64,000 nt of DNA from Desulfotomaculum sp. (GCA_003485325.1 DMZI01000037.1:38190-102189); one strand, 5' to 3'. Shown: positions 1 to 8,856, numbered from the stretch's first letter. Notes: generated from the letters alone by a model not told the origin. Made by a program: numbers and translations.

Positions 1-121
1 CTGTCTGCCTGTCCCGGATTATCCGGCTGCTGATTACTGCGCCATGCATCGAGAAAACCTCTTCCAAATCTTCAGATCTCGTCGCCCATGGAAGATTACC
101 CACATATAATGTGCGCGCCAC
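1..121 (-). CDS. RRM-type RNA-binding protein, N-terminal fragment cut by the window edge
   Basis: About 40 residues are visible on the minus strand, running off the left end. They begin M/V-A-R-T and contain LYVGNLPW, a clear RNP-2 motif of an RNA recognition motif, followed by a helix-like segment (SEDLEEVFSMHGAV). Small single-RRM proteins that bind single-stranded RNA are common in bacteria. A GTG start at 121 is chosen because the RNP-2 strand normally begins within the first few residues. An in-frame ATG at 139 would add six residues but has its purine-rich stretch too close. RNP-1 lies outside the window, so the domain is identified from half of it. Confidence 0.7.
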   Translation of the reverse strand, partial: MARTLYVGNLPWATRSEDLEEVFSMHGAVISSRIIRDRQT

Positions 122-203
122 TTCTTTAAAGCACCCCATTCCTGTATGAATAAGTTTGTCATTATATTATTTCCAGAAGAAATTGACTCGATTCAATAGA
201 ATA

Positions 204-809
204 TTAATCCTTGTAAAGGTTGTGCTCTTTGATGTATTTTTCCACGTTTTCAGGCAGCAGGTATTTAATAGGCTTTCCGGCCGGGATACGCTGCCGGATA
301 TCCGTGGATGAAATGGCCAGAGCCGGCACTTCCATGACAATTATTTTTTCGAGTTTATCGTCAGAAAGGCCGGGCAAACCTTCTTTCAGGCTGACTAGTT
401 TGTACCCCGGACGTGTAGCCGCAATAATAAAACACATGGAAAGAAGCTCCAAAACATTTTTCCAGCTTAAAATTTCCAGGACGGCATCTACCCCGGTTAT
501 GAAATAAATATCAGCATCCCGGTAAAGGCCGGAAATTTCCCTTACCGTATCTATAGTGTAGGACATTCCTTCTCTTTCTATTTCTATTGCCGAAACAGTA
601 AAAAAAGGGTTGCTGCTTACAGCCAGGTGGGTCATCACCAAACGGTGGTGGGCGCCGGAGATTTGCTTGGGGATTTTATGCGGCGGGTTGCCGGCGGGCA
701 CAAAGATAACCTTGTCCAAATTAAAATGATAGCGGGCTCCTTCCGCGGCTACCAAATGACCGTAATGAACAGGGTCGAAAGTTCCTCCCATGATTCCAAT
801 TCTCTTCAA
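204..809 (-). CDS. nadD: Nicotinate-nucleotide adenylyltransferase
   Basis: Transfers AMP from ATP to nicotinate mononucleotide to make deamido-NAD in cytoplasmic NAD synthesis. The N-terminal GGTFDPVHYGH is the nucleotidyltransferase (H/T)xGH-type signature, and SSTDIRQRI near the C-terminus is the second ATP-binding motif. The start is taken as the TTG at 809, preceded by GAGGAGA with a 6-base gap, giving the usual beginning (M)KRIGIMGGTFDP and about 201 residues. An upstream in-frame ATG at 839 would add ten basic residues. It lies downstream of proB on the same strand, as in the Firmicute obg-proB-proA-nadD cluster, except that proA is missing. Together with pncB at 11876-12916 it covers two consecutive steps of nicotinate salvage. 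Confidence 0.95.
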   Translation of the reverse strand: MKRIGIMGGTFDPVHYGHLVAAEGARYHFNLDKVIFVPAGNPPHKIPKQISGAHHRLVMTHLAVSSNPFFTVSAIEIEREGMSYTIDTVREISGLYRDADIYFITGVDAVLEILSWKNVLELLSMCFIIAATRPGYKLVSLKEGLPGLSDDKLEKIIVMEVPALAISSTDIRQRIPAGKPIKYLLPENVEKYIKEHNLYKD

Positions 810-884
810 CACCGGTCTCCTCTTTTTACGTTCTTTCATGTTTTTGCATTAAGAACTGTCCGACTTATTGTCACTGAGAAAAAA

Positions 885-2003
885 TTAAACATTCATGACC
901 AGATTGTTGCGGTGGATCACCTCATCATACGCCTTGCGTCCTGGTGTTCTTGCTCTTTCCCAAGTCTTCGTGCCTTTAATTATTTCTATATCTTCTGAAG
1001 AATAATTTACAATTCCCCTGGCAATTTCGCGCCCTCCCGGTTCTATAACACTTACCGTATGTCCAATTTTAAAGTTGCCTTCAACACGTTGGATACCTGA
1101 CGGCAGCAGGCTCTTTCCCTTGTTCAGCAAGGCTGCCGCAGCGCCATCGTCAACAAAGATTCTCCCCTGAACGGTCGAGTTGTAAGCTATCCATCTTCTC
1201 CTGTTGGCGAGACGTGACAAAGGCCAAAAAATCGTTCCCAGGGTTTCGCCCGCCAGCACACGGCGGATTACCTCCTTTTCCCCCGCTGCGGCAAGCACCG
1301 TTGTTATTCCGGAATGCATGGTAATCCTTGCAGCCTGAAGCTTCGTAATCATTCCCCCGGTGCCGAGGGCAGACTTAGAACCTGTGGCTATTTTTTCTAT
1401 CTCCGCTGTTATCTCCTTAACCTCGGCAATCAATTTCGATGATGAAAAGCGCGGGTCTCCTGTATACAACCCATCGATGTCAGACAATAAAATCAACAAA
1501 TCAGCGTCAACCAATACGCTGACCAGCGCAGCCAGGTTATCATTGTCTCCCAGTCTTATCTCATCCACCGCGACTGTGTCATTTTCGTTAATTACCGGCA
1601 CTACACCCATACGCAGCAAGGCGGACATTGTATTGCGCGCATTCAGAAACCGTTTGCGGTCAGAAAAATCTTCACGGGTTAAAAGGACTTGCCCGACAGT
1701 GATATCATGTTTTGCAAACACTTTTTCATAAAATTTGATCAACATTCCCTGACCAACTGACGCGCAGGCCTGTTTTTCCGGGATACTCTTTGGACGGTGT
1801 GCAAAACCGAGTCTTTGTATGCCTAAACCTATTGCCCCCGAACTGACTAAAAGAACTTCAACGCCTTCGCGCTGCACGCCGGCAATCTGATCAGCCAGAC
1901 TTTCAATTTGGGAAATGTTCAAATCGCCCTCTTTGCCAATCAGGGAACTCGAACCTATTTTAACTACAATTCTTTTAAATGAAGGTAAATCCCTTGATTC
2001 CAA
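885..2003 (-). CDS. proB: Glutamate 5-kinase with PUA domain
   Basis: Phosphorylates L-glutamate to gamma-glutamyl phosphate, the first step of proline synthesis. The amino-acid kinase fold is shown by VVKIGSSSL at the N-terminus, LLVSSGAIGLG, VINENDTVA, the GDNDNLAA segment and GTGGMITKLQAA. The last hundred or so residues form a PUA domain (SLLPSGIQRVEGNFKIGHTV), so this is the full-length 372-residue bacterial type. The start is TTG at 2003 behind GAGGTGA at 8-base spacing. Glutamyl phosphate is unstable and is normally passed directly to ProA, yet proA does not follow here. proC, the last gene of the pathway, is at 41541-42362. Confidence 0.96.
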   Translation of the reverse strand: MESRDLPSFKRIVVKIGSSSLIGKEGDLNISQIESLADQIAGVQREGVEVLLVSSGAIGLGIQRLGFAHRPKSIPEKQACASVGQGMLIKFYEKVFAKHDITVGQVLLTREDFSDRKRFLNARNTMSALLRMGVVPVINENDTVAVDEIRLGDNDNLAALVSVLVDADLLILLSDIDGLYTGDPRFSSSKLIAEVKEITAEIEKIATGSKSALGTGGMITKLQAARITMHSGITTVLAAAGEKEVIRRVLAGETLGTIFWPLSRLANRRRWIAYNSTVQGRIFVDDGAAAALLNKGKSLLPSGIQRVEGNFKIGHTVSVIEPGGREIARGIVNYSSEDIEIIKGTKTWERARTPGRKAYDEVIHRNNLVMNV

Positions 2004-2085
2004 AAAAGGTCACCTCTATTTAAAATGCTTTCTAAAAGAAAGAATAGCATAACTAACCTTTCTCTTTAACCTTGCTCTTTAAAAG

Positions 2086-3351
2086 TTACGGATAAAAGAC
2101 AAATTGGTACTTTCCTACCTGGACAGTATCGCCTTCTTTTATGCCGGCATCCTTTAACGCTTTTTCCAGCCCCATCCGGTCGAAGATCTTCTGCAGCCGT
2201 TTTACTGACTGGGAATTATCCAAATCAGTCATGGCAACAATTTTTTTAATCCTGTCCCCTTCCACATAGTAAATCCCTTCCCTGTGAACCACCTTAAAAG
2301 GCTCTTCTTCGTTAAAGACTGTAACCCTGGAGAATTCAGGAACGGTTTGCGGAACGGAAATCTGAAGGAGCATTTGTCCTATATTATGGATAAGGGTTTT
2401 TAACCCCTCGCCCGTCAATGCTGAAACCGGAATTATTTTATATTCCCCGGAAAGATGCTTTTGCAGGCGGGAAAGGTTTTCCGCGGCCTCAGGCAGGTCG
2501 ATTTTATTTGCGGCAATCAGCTGGGGCCGCTGGGCAAGGGTGGGATTATATAAAGAAAGTTCCCTGTTAATAACCGAGAAGTCATCAAGCGGGTCCCTTC
2601 CCTGCATTCCACTGATGTCCAGGACATGAACAAGCAGCCTGGTCCGCTCAAGGTGCCGTAAAAACTGGTGGCCAAGGCCCGCCCCTGTATGCGCCCCTTC
2701 AATCAAACCGGGAATGTCGGCAACCACAAAGCTGAAAGATTCATCGACTCTTACAACTCCAAGATTAGGAACAACAGTCGTAAACGGGTAGTCAGCGATC
2801 TTGGGGCGTGCTGCAGAAATCCGGGAAATCAATGTCGATTTGCCGGCGTTGGGAACTCCGATAAGGCCCACATCCGCCAGGAGCTTCAGCTCAAGTTCCA
2901 GCCAGAGCTCCTCCCCGGGCTCCCCTTTTTCAGCTATCGTCGGGGCTTTATTATGGGGGCCTGCAAAACGCGCGTTTCCCCTGCCGCCGCGCCCTCCGTG
3001 AGCTACGATGAATTCCTGGCCTTCTGTGACGAGATCGGCAATTATTTGCCCCGTATCTTCGTTTCGTACGACAGTACCCGCGGGAATACGCAGATACAGA
3101 TCTTTCCCCGCGCGGCCGTGCATATCTTTGCCCATGCCGTGCTGGCCCCGCTCCGATTTGTAATGCCTTTTGTAACGGAAGTCGATTAAAGTAGCCCGCC
3201 CGCCATCAACACGGAAAATAACATCGCCGCCCCGTCCGCCGTCTCCTCCCGAGGGTCCGCCGTCGGGAACATACTTTTCCCTGCGAAAAGCGACGCACCC
3301 GTTGCCTCCGTCGCCCGCCTTAACGTAAATTTTAACTTTATCGTAAAACAA
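2086..3351 (-). CDS. obg: GTPase Obg
   Basis: Ribosome-associated GTPase involved in 50S maturation and, in sporulating Firmicutes, in stress and sporulation signalling. It has three parts: a glycine-rich Obg fold (FYDKVKIYVKAGDGGNG), a G domain with GVPNAGKST (P-loop), DIPGLIEGA (G3) and NKID (G4), and a C-terminal OCT domain. The open frame extends upstream to 3417, but the family begins at (M)FYDKVKI. A TTG at 3351 with GGTGAT just upstream fits this and gives 421 residues. It starts 23 bases after the spo0B stop, in the classical rplU-rpmA-spo0B-obg order. Confidence 0.96.
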   Translation of the reverse strand: MFYDKVKIYVKAGDGGNGCVAFRREKYVPDGGPSGGDGGRGGDVIFRVDGGRATLIDFRYKRHYKSERGQHGMGKDMHGRAGKDLYLRIPAGTVVRNEDTGQIIADLVTEGQEFIVAHGGRGGRGNARFAGPHNKAPTIAEKGEPGEELWLELELKLLADVGLIGVPNAGKSTLISRISAARPKIADYPFTTVVPNLGVVRVDESFSFVVADIPGLIEGAHTGAGLGHQFLRHLERTRLLVHVLDISGMQGRDPLDDFSVINRELSLYNPTLAQRPQLIAANKIDLPEAAENLSRLQKHLSGEYKIIPVSALTGEGLKTLIHNIGQMLLQISVPQTVPEFSRVTVFNEEEPFKVVHREGIYYVEGDRIKKIVAMTDLDNSQSVKRLQKIFDRMGLEKALKDAGIKEGDTVQVGKYQFVFYP

Positions 3352-3374
3352 AATATCACCATCACGAATAACTT

Positions 3375-3935
3375 TTAGCCAGTTTCCTTTTTGGGCAGGC
3401 AAAACGATACTTCGCACAGGTTTTCTGTTTCTGTAAGAACAACATTGCCCCCCCAGGCGCTCATGCTCCGGTTGACGGCTTCAACGCTTTCATTCAGTCC
3501 TTCACGAAACGCCGAAATTGAAAAACCAAGGCGGCAGATAAACTTTCCCGGTTCTTCCATAAAGCTGACCTTTAAATTACGGTTTTCCACCTCAGGCAAA
3601 AAACCTGACAGTGCTTTACTAAATATTTCGCGCAGGCCGGAACCGAGATCTTTACCCGGCGCCAGGCACGATTCCGGACTTCCCTCTATTCGCAGGTCAA
3701 TCTCAACACCATATTTTGCAGCCTGGTTCCTGGCCTCTAATAATGCTGCCGCAACTTCAGGCGGTTTAAGATTAATGATTTCTCCAAAACGGTTAATCTG
3801 CATTACTGCTTCATTAATATATTTTTTGGCCTGCTCTATTTTATTTAACTGTATAAATCCGGAAATAACCTGAATGTGGTTTATAAAATCATGCCTTTGC
3901 ACACGTAGTATTTCCAGAAACATGTCTGTATCCAT
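3375..3935 (-). CDS. spo0B: Spo0B-like sporulation phosphotransferase / SpoOB-type kinase fragment
   Basis: The N-terminal LRVQRHDFINHIQVISGFIQL is the SPOB_a helical-hairpin signature, with the phosphoacceptor His in the RHDF context. The rest resembles a degenerate GHKL fold without ATP-binding boxes. In Bacillus, Spo0B relays phosphate from Spo0F to Spo0A and is encoded directly before obg, as here. The start at ATG 3935 has GGGGGTC five bases upstream and gives MDTDMFLEIL, preferred to an upstream ATG at 3971. Many clostridia lack a Spo0F/Spo0B relay, so the partner here is unknown. The family call is good; the exact role in the relay is inferred from synteny. Confidence 0.85.
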   Translation of the reverse strand: MDTDMFLEILRVQRHDFINHIQVISGFIQLNKIEQAKKYINEAVMQINRFGEIINLKPPEVAAALLEARNQAAKYGVEIDLRIEGSPESCLAPGKDLGSGLREIFSKALSGFLPEVENRNLKVSFMEEPGKFICRLGFSISAFREGLNESVEAVNRSMSAWGGNVVLTETENLCEVSFCLPKKETG

Positions 3936-4038
3936 TACAAGACCCCCATATATCTTAAAGATGGTTCTCATGCAACGGTATTATAAAAAAGGCCGGCTTT
4001 TGTACCGGCCTTTCTTTCTCATATGGGTTGATGGAAAC

Positions 4039-4302
4039 CTATCCTACAGGAACTGGTTCCACACTTACCTGTTTTTTGTCACGGCCCCTGCGCTGGTAGG
4101 AAACAAGGCCGTCTACAAGCGCAAACAATGTATCGTCCCTGCCCTTGCCAACATTATTTCCGGGATGAATCCTGGTTCCTCTCTGCCGCACAAGGATGCT
4201 GCCAGCAGAAACTATTTGACCGTCATAACGTTTTACACCCAGCATTTTGGGCTGTGAATCACGCCCGTTGCGTGAACTTCCTACTCCCTTTTTATGAGCC
4301 AT
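4039..4302 (-). CDS. rpmA: 50S ribosomal protein L27
   Basis: Peptidyl-transferase-centre ribosomal protein of 87 residues: [19 protein letters not shown], then [21 protein letters not shown], typical L27. It begins directly with AHKKG, so it lacks the N-terminal extension (of the LRLDLQFFA kind) that the protease Prp removes from L27 in most Firmicutes. Consistently, the gap to rplU is only 20 bases and holds no prp/ysxB gene. The C-terminal tail ([17 protein letters not shown]) is ordinary. Confidence 0.97.
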   Translation of the reverse strand: MAHKKGVGSSRNGRDSQPKMLGVKRYDGQIVSAGSILVRQRGTRIHPGNNVGKGRDDTLFALVDGLVSYQRRGRDKKQVSVEPVPVG

Positions 4303-4322
4303 GGTTATTCACCTCCTGATTA

Positions 4323-4640
4323 CTAAACAATCTCTTCGATCTTTTCTACAAACACCTGCGTAAAGGCTCGCCTGGCGCCTTTTTTGCGGCGGTAATTCTT
4401 CTTTGCCTTATATTTAAATACGATTACTTTTCGGCCCCGTCCGTGGTCCACAGCTTTTAAAGTAACTTTTGCCCCCGTTACGAAAGGTGTTCCTATTTTT
4501 ATATTTTCTCCGTCCGAAACGGCCAGCACCTTGTCAATGGTAATTTCCTGACCAGCTTCAACGGGAAGTTTATCTACCAGAAGCGTTTCCTTTTCCCGTA
4601 CACGGTACTGCCTGCCACCAGTTTCAATAACTGCGTACAC
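4323..4640 (-). CDS. rplU: 50S ribosomal protein L21
   Basis: Ribosomal protein of 105 residues beginning MYAVIETGGRQYRV, with the signature VFKYKAKKNYRRKKGARR near the C-terminus, which contacts 23S rRNA. It is the first gene of the minus-strand rplU-rpmA-spo0B-obg-proB-nadD series. Its promoter and leader must lie in the 4641-5069 intergenic region shared with the divergent carboxyltransferase gene. Confidence 0.97.
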   Translation of the reverse strand: MYAVIETGGRQYRVREKETLLVDKLPVEAGQEITIDKVLAVSDGENIKIGTPFVTGAKVTLKAVDHGRGRKVIVFKYKAKKNYRRKKGARRAFTQVFVEKIEEIV

Positions 4641-4785
4641 CCGTTCAACTCTCCTTTATCCTGTTCAAACTATAAATACATAAGGGCGGTTTTTAAAACC
4701 ACCAGCAAACCACATGTTATATTTTAACACAGTATTGCCCGATGTCAAGAAAAATGCATAGTCAAGATACATAAAACCGTTAATG

Positions 4786-4815
4786 TTGACAAGTTCACCA
4801 TCCCCAAGTTATAAT
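4786..4815 (+). promoter_or_regulatory. Sigma-A-type promoter for the carboxyltransferase gene
   Basis: TTGACA at 4786-4791 and TATAAT at 4810-4815, both perfect consensus, are separated by 18 bases. The promoter points to the plus strand and would give a leader of roughly 250 bases before the start at 5070. The rest of the 4641-5069 intergenic stretch is AT-rich. I see no riboswitch or small gene in it. Confidence 0.75.
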
Positions 4816-5069
4816 TCTTTTGGTAATTTGCTTACATCGGGTTTTGTCGCGGCATACACGTCTTTTGTCTTTTTTGCTTTCACAGATAAAGCCGGATAAT
4901 GGGGGGTGTTGGTTTTATACAAATAAATAGGCAGGAAAAGCGGTATTTTTTAGCTTTGAAAGGGGAAAAGGAGAGGCAATTTTAAGGTTGGATCTTTTCC
5001 AGCCAGATAATTATTTATAACATTATTTTTTGACCCCTTATGAATTATTACTAAAATAGGAGGCGCGTG

Positions 5070-6629
5070 ATGGCTACTAAATTTGATCATATTTACGATG
5101 ATTATATGAAAAGGCGGAAAGCCGCCCTTGCCATGGGAGGAGAAGCAGCTATAGAAAAGCGCAAGGCGAAGGGACAAACCAACGCCCGCGAAAGACTTGA
5201 TCTGCTTTTGGATCCGCATTCTTTCTGGGAAGTCGGCGCTTTTATGAAGCACCGTCAATCAGAATTCGGCATGAGTAAAGTATATGTCCCTGCAGAAGGT
5301 GTTGTGGCAGGATACGGGAAAATAAACGGCCGTAATGTAGTTGTTATATCAGAGGACTTCACAGCCATGGCCGGCACTTTCGGAGAGTATCACGGAAAGA
5401 AGTTCGTCTGGGCTCTTGAATTTGCACAGAACAAAGGTTGGCCTTTCATTGGCATAAACGACTCCGGCGGCGCACGGCTTCAGGAAGGAATGGATACCTT
5501 GGAGGCATACGGCTGGACCTTTGCAGCCCAGTGCCGCGCTTCCGGCATCATCCCGCAGATAGCGCTTCTTTTAGGGCCCTGCCTTGGCGGCCAGGCCTAC
5601 CATCCGATTATGAACGATTTCCTGATTCAGAGCGCAAAGACCGGCTTTTTAGGTATCGCCGGACCCGCTTTTGTAAAAACCATGACCGGTGAAGAAATCT
5701 CCCTGGAAGATCTTTCCGGCTGGGAACCCCATGCCATTAAGGCAGGGAACACGCATGTCGTGGGAGAAGACGATTTTGAGTGCATTGATATGGCCAAAAA
5801 ACTTTTATCCTATATGCCCAATAACAACAAGGAAAAGCCCCCGGTTATAAAAGTCGGCGACGACCCCATGAGAGAGATTCCTGAACTGGATGACTTCCTG
5901 CCTGATGAAAATCTGTCGACGCCTTACGATATGTACCCGCTTATCGATATGGTTGTGGATAAGGGAAGCTTCTTTGAAATCCACAAAGATTTTGCTCCAA
6001 ATTTAATTGTCGGCTTCGCACGCTTCGACGGGAGATCGGTCGGCATTGTCGCCAATAACCCCGACTACCTGGCAGGCGCCATGAACTGCGACTCCTCCGA
6101 CAAACTTGCCAGATTCGTCCGTACATGCGACCTGTTTAATATCCCGGTGGTTACCTTCGTGGATTGCCCTGCATTCTGGATTGGTTCCGAAGAAGAGCAT
6201 AAGGGAATTTTACGTCACGGGGCGAAAACCCTTTATGCCTGGGCTGACGCCACTGTGCCTCTTATTGCCGTAATCATCGGCAAATCATATGCGGGCGCTC
6301 ATTACGCCATCCTGGACAAGAGCATCGGCGCAGACCTGTGTTACGCCTGGCCGACAGCCAAGATTAACATCGTCGGCGGCGACACTGCGGCAAGCGTAAT
6401 CTTTGCCAAGGAAATCAAGAACTCTCCGAACCCGGCTGAAACAGCTGCAAAAAGAATCAATGAATACCGGACAATGTACGAACATCCTTACCAGCCCGCG
6501 GAACGCGGTTATGTTGACGACGTGATTATGCCTCACGATACAAGAAAAATCGTCTGTCAGGCTCTTGAGATACTGGAGAACAAGATAACTGCCAGGCCTT
6601 GGAGAAAATATTCAAATATTAACCTGTAA
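5070..6629 (+). CDS. Acyl-CoA carboxyltransferase (methylmalonyl-/propionyl-CoA type, MmdA-like)
   Basis: Carboxyltransferase subunit of a biotin-dependent acyl-CoA carboxylase, decarboxylase or transcarboxylase, 519 residues with two crotonase-like halves. Visible signatures are GQTNARERLDLLLD near the N-terminus, INDSGGARLQEG and GPCLGGQAY (N-terminal oxyanion region), and VDCPAFWIGSEEEHKGILRHGAK with IGKSYAGAHYAI in the C-terminal half. ATG 5070 is preferred over GTG 5067 because AGGAGG (5058-5063) is then 6 bases away. It sits alone between a strong promoter and a terminator, with no biotin carrier, biotin carboxylase or membrane decarboxylase gene nearby. In Pelotomaculum relatives such subunits serve the methylmalonyl-CoA pathway. 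The substrate here is not settled by the sequence. Confidence 0.88.
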   Translation: MATKFDHIYDDYMKRRKAALAMGGEAAIEKRKAKGQTNARERLDLLLDPHSFWEVGAFMKHRQSEFGMSKVYVPAEGVVAGYGKINGRNVVVISEDFTAMAGTFGEYHGKKFVWALEFAQNKGWPFIGINDSGGARLQEGMDTLEAYGWTFAAQCRASGIIPQIALLLGPCLGGQAYHPIMNDFLIQSAKTGFLGIAGPAFVKTMTGEEISLEDLSGWEPHAIKAGNTHVVGEDDFECIDMAKKLLSYMPNNNKEKPPVIKVGDDPMREIPELDDFLPDENLSTPYDMYPLIDMVVDKGSFFEIHKDFAPNLIVGFARFDGRSVGIVANNPDYLAGAMNCDSSDKLARFVRTCDLFNIPVVTFVDCPAFWIGSEEEHKGILRHGAKTLYAWADATVPLIAVIIGKSYAGAHYAILDKSIGADLCYAWPTAKINIVGGDTAASVIFAKEIKNSPNPAETAAKRINEYRTMYEHPYQPAERGYVDDVIMPHDTRKIVCQALEILENKITARPWRKYSNINL

Positions 6630-6644
6630 AGTCAAGCCTTTAAC

Positions 6645-6675
6645 AAAAGGGTCTTCTAACCGGAAGACCCTTTTT
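6645..6675 (+). terminator. Intrinsic terminator between convergent genes
   Basis: AAAA, then an 8-bp perfect stem GGGTCTTC / GAAGACCC with a 6-base loop, then TTTTT. The symmetric A and T flanks let it serve both the carboxyltransferase gene (plus) and the coiled-coil gene ending at 6681 (minus). Confidence 0.9.
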
Positions 6676-6680
6676 ATTCG

Positions 6681-7136
6681 TTAACCAGCCTGTTTTAAAC
6701 CATTCAATTCTTCCCTGCCCTTTTTCACCTGCTCCGAGAGTTTTTCCAGATTTTTTTCAATCCCGCTTAAAACATCATCAGCGTAATCGCGTGCCCCCTG
6801 TTTAATTTCGAAGGCAATCTGTTCCGCCTTCTGGATTGTTTCCTCAGCTATTATTTTGGCCTGGCGTGATATTTCACTTTCCTCAGCCTGCCTGTCTACC
6901 TGTTTTTTAGCATCTTCCATAATCCTTGACGCCTCTCTTTTTGAATCGGCCAGCACCTTTTCGCGCTCCTGGATCAACCATTTCGCCTGACGCATTTCTT
7001 CTGGTATAGAAGTGCGGATTCGGTCAAGGCAATCCAGCAGCCGGTCTTCATTGATTAAAACTTTCCTTGTCAGGGGAACCCGCATACTTTCCTCGACCAG
7101 TTCTTCAAGTTCATTTAGAATATTTGACAGCTCCAC
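6681..7136 (-). CDS. Conserved coiled-coil protein (ATP-synthase-B-like), function unknown
   Basis: 151 residues, almost entirely charged amphipathic helix from about residue 45 to the end (for example REKVLADSKREASRIMEDAK and IAEETIQKAEQIAFEIKQGA), resembling the stalk of F-type ATPase subunit b or DivIVA-like coiled coils. It has no membrane segment and no catalytic motif. It lies immediately downstream of rsmD, a position where related Firmicutes keep a similar protein together with coaD. coaD is not present here. A structural or scaffold role is a guess. Confidence 0.7.
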   Translation of the reverse strand: MELSNILNELEELVEESMRVPLTRKVLINEDRLLDCLDRIRTSIPEEMRQAKWLIQEREKVLADSKREASRIMEDAKKQVDRQAEESEISRQAKIIAEETIQKAEQIAFEIKQGARDYADDVLSGIEKNLEKLSEQVKKGREELNGLKQAG

Positions 7137-7166
7137 TTATAAACCTCCCTTTTACTTGGGCTTGGA

Positions 7167-7742
7167 CTATCGGCCAGTCCGGGTTTGAAAACTATAAAAA
7201 GTCAACAGCGTATCCCCATACCTTTGTTGGCGTGTTAGCGTTAAATCATCAACCCTGGCCGGCAACACCTCTCTTTTACTGCTTTCCACAATAATAACGC
7301 CATCCGGCAAGAGCAAACCGCAGCTGCTGATCATTTCGATTGTAGGCTTTTCCAGGCGCTGCTCATATGGTGGATCAAGAAAGATAATATTATAAAGCTC
7401 TTTTCTGTTTGCCATTAATTTAAGGGCTTTTAAAACATTTAACTTGATTACATAAATTTGGGCTGACAAATCCCCGGGCAAAAAACGAAGGTTTTCATAT
7501 ATAGCCTGCACAGCTTTGCTGTTTTGGTCTACGAAGCAAACCTGCCGCGCGCCCCGGCTTATAGCCTCGATACCCACATTGCCGGTTCCGGCATAAAGGT
7601 CTAAAAAACGGCTTTCCTGAACTCTCCCGCCGAGTATGTCAAAAAGAGCCTCTTTAACTCTGTCACCGGTTGGACGCCCTTTCCAACCACGGGGCACTTT
7701 TAACAGGCGGCCCCTGTATATGCCGGAAATTACCCTAACCAT
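7167..7742 (-). CDS. rsmD: 16S rRNA (guanine(966)-N(2))-methyltransferase
   Basis: SAM-dependent methyltransferase acting on G966 of 16S rRNA. RVISGIYRGRLLKVP is the family's N-terminus, FLDLYAGTGNVGIEAISRGA is motif I, and FLDPPYE is the catalytic D/NPPY motif of N2-guanine methylases. The start is taken at ATG 7742, preceded by GAAGGAAAG, because homologues begin (M)RVISG. The longer frame from 7775 adds an unrelated eleven-residue tail. Length 191 residues, normal for the family. Confidence 0.95.
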   Translation of the reverse strand: MVRVISGIYRGRLLKVPRGWKGRPTGDRVKEALFDILGGRVQESRFLDLYAGTGNVGIEAISRGARQVCFVDQNSKAVQAIYENLRFLPGDLSAQIYVIKLNVLKALKLMANRKELYNIIFLDPPYEQRLEKPTIEMISSCGLLLPDGVIIVESSKREVLPARVDDLTLTRQQRYGDTLLTFYSFQTRTGR

Positions 7743-7893
7743 GCCAAGCTTTCCTTCTTCCGTACATTTTACCATAATCTTAACACAATGATTAAACTAA
7801 TTTGCATTAATTAAGTATTTTCCTAGAATTTACGCACATAAACAAAAATTATGGGGAAATGCTATATCTGTGCAATCATAGAAGGTGATTATT

Positions 7894-8856
7894 ATGTTAA
7901 GTCAAGTTTACCAGAATTTTGGAATCAGTTTAGACCTTGCTTTAGAAGCCAGAGAAATTGTCCGCGGGGAAACCGGCCAGGAAATTCCGGGTGTAAAGGT
8001 CGATCAGGAAAATTACGAACATGCCCAAGTAACTATAGTCAATATTATGGAACAATACGCGGAAAAAATCATGGGAAAACCGGTTGGTATTTACATAACC
8101 ATTGAAGCGCCGGTAATCAGGGAAAACAATCCCCCGGCGCATAAGGAAATAAGCGAGATACTGGCCCGTTATCTTAAAACACTAGTCAATCTCCCCGAAT
8201 ACGCCAATATTTTACTGGTCGGGCTGGGAAACTGGCGGGCAACCCCTGACGCCCTGGGTCCTGAAGTAGTTGAGCAAAGTCTTGTTACACGCCACCTTTT
8301 CAATTACGCTCCCCAGACATTGAAACAAGGGATGCGATCCGTCAGCGCCATGGCTCCCGGCGTATTGGGGATTACAGGCATAGAAACTGCAGAAATCATC
8401 AAGGGCGTTGTGGAAAAGATCCATCCGGAACTAATCATAACCGTCGACTCACTGGCTGCCCGCAGTGTAACACGCATCGCAACAACAATCCAAATAGCCA
8501 CCACCGGAATAAAGCCCGGTTCCGGTATTGGAAACCAAAGGTCCGTCATTAACCAGGAAACAATGGGCGTGCCCGTGATAGCAATCGGTGTGCCCACAGT
8601 GGTTCACGCGGCCGTCATAGCCAGCGACGCTATTGAACAGTATTTAAAACAGGCGCAAACAAACAATCAAGCAGGCTCAAACTTTTCGCAGCAGGTAATC
8701 AATAAAGTACTTGAACCCTTTGGGGGAAATCTTACGGTCACCCCCAAAGAAATTGACACCTTAATACACAGCACGGCAAAAATTATAGCGACCGGTATAA
8801 CATCCGCTTTACAGCCGGAATTAACCCAGGATGATTACACATTCTATATGCATTAA
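7894..8856 (+). CDS. gpr: Germination protease GPR
   Basis: Spore protease that degrades alpha/beta-type SASPs at germination. The 320 residues match the family throughout: VLVGLGN-type core (LLVGLGNWRATPDALGP), SVSAMAPGVLGITGIET, and VDSLAARSVTRIATTIQI followed by GIKPGSGIGNQRSVINQETMG. The start at ATG 7894 has GAAGGTGA about five bases upstream. An in-frame GTG at 7885 overlaps that Shine-Dalgarno. Its substrate gene, an SASP, lies convergently 239 bases away. GPR is normally made in the forespore as a zymogen under sigma-G or sigma-F control, and sigG is in this window. Confidence 0.95.
   Translation: MLSQVYQNFGISLDLALEAREIVRGETGQEIPGVKVDQENYEHAQVTIVNIMEQYAEKIMGKPVGIYITIEAPVIRENNPPAHKEISEILARYLKTLVNLPEYANILLVGLGNWRATPDALGPEVVEQSLVTRHLFNYAPQTLKQGMRSVSAMAPGVLGITGIETAEIIKGVVEKIHPELIITVDSLAARSVTRIATTIQIATTGIKPGSGIGNQRSVINQETMGVPVIAIGVPTVVHAAVIASDAIEQYLKQAQTNNQAGSNFSQQVINKVLEPFGGNLTVTPKEIDTLIHSTAKIIATGITSALQPELTQDDYTFYMH

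Noticed and set aside
2668..3189. A 173-codon plus-strand frame opposite obg
   Set aside because: It lies fully inside the conserved obg gene and shows no domain or start signal.
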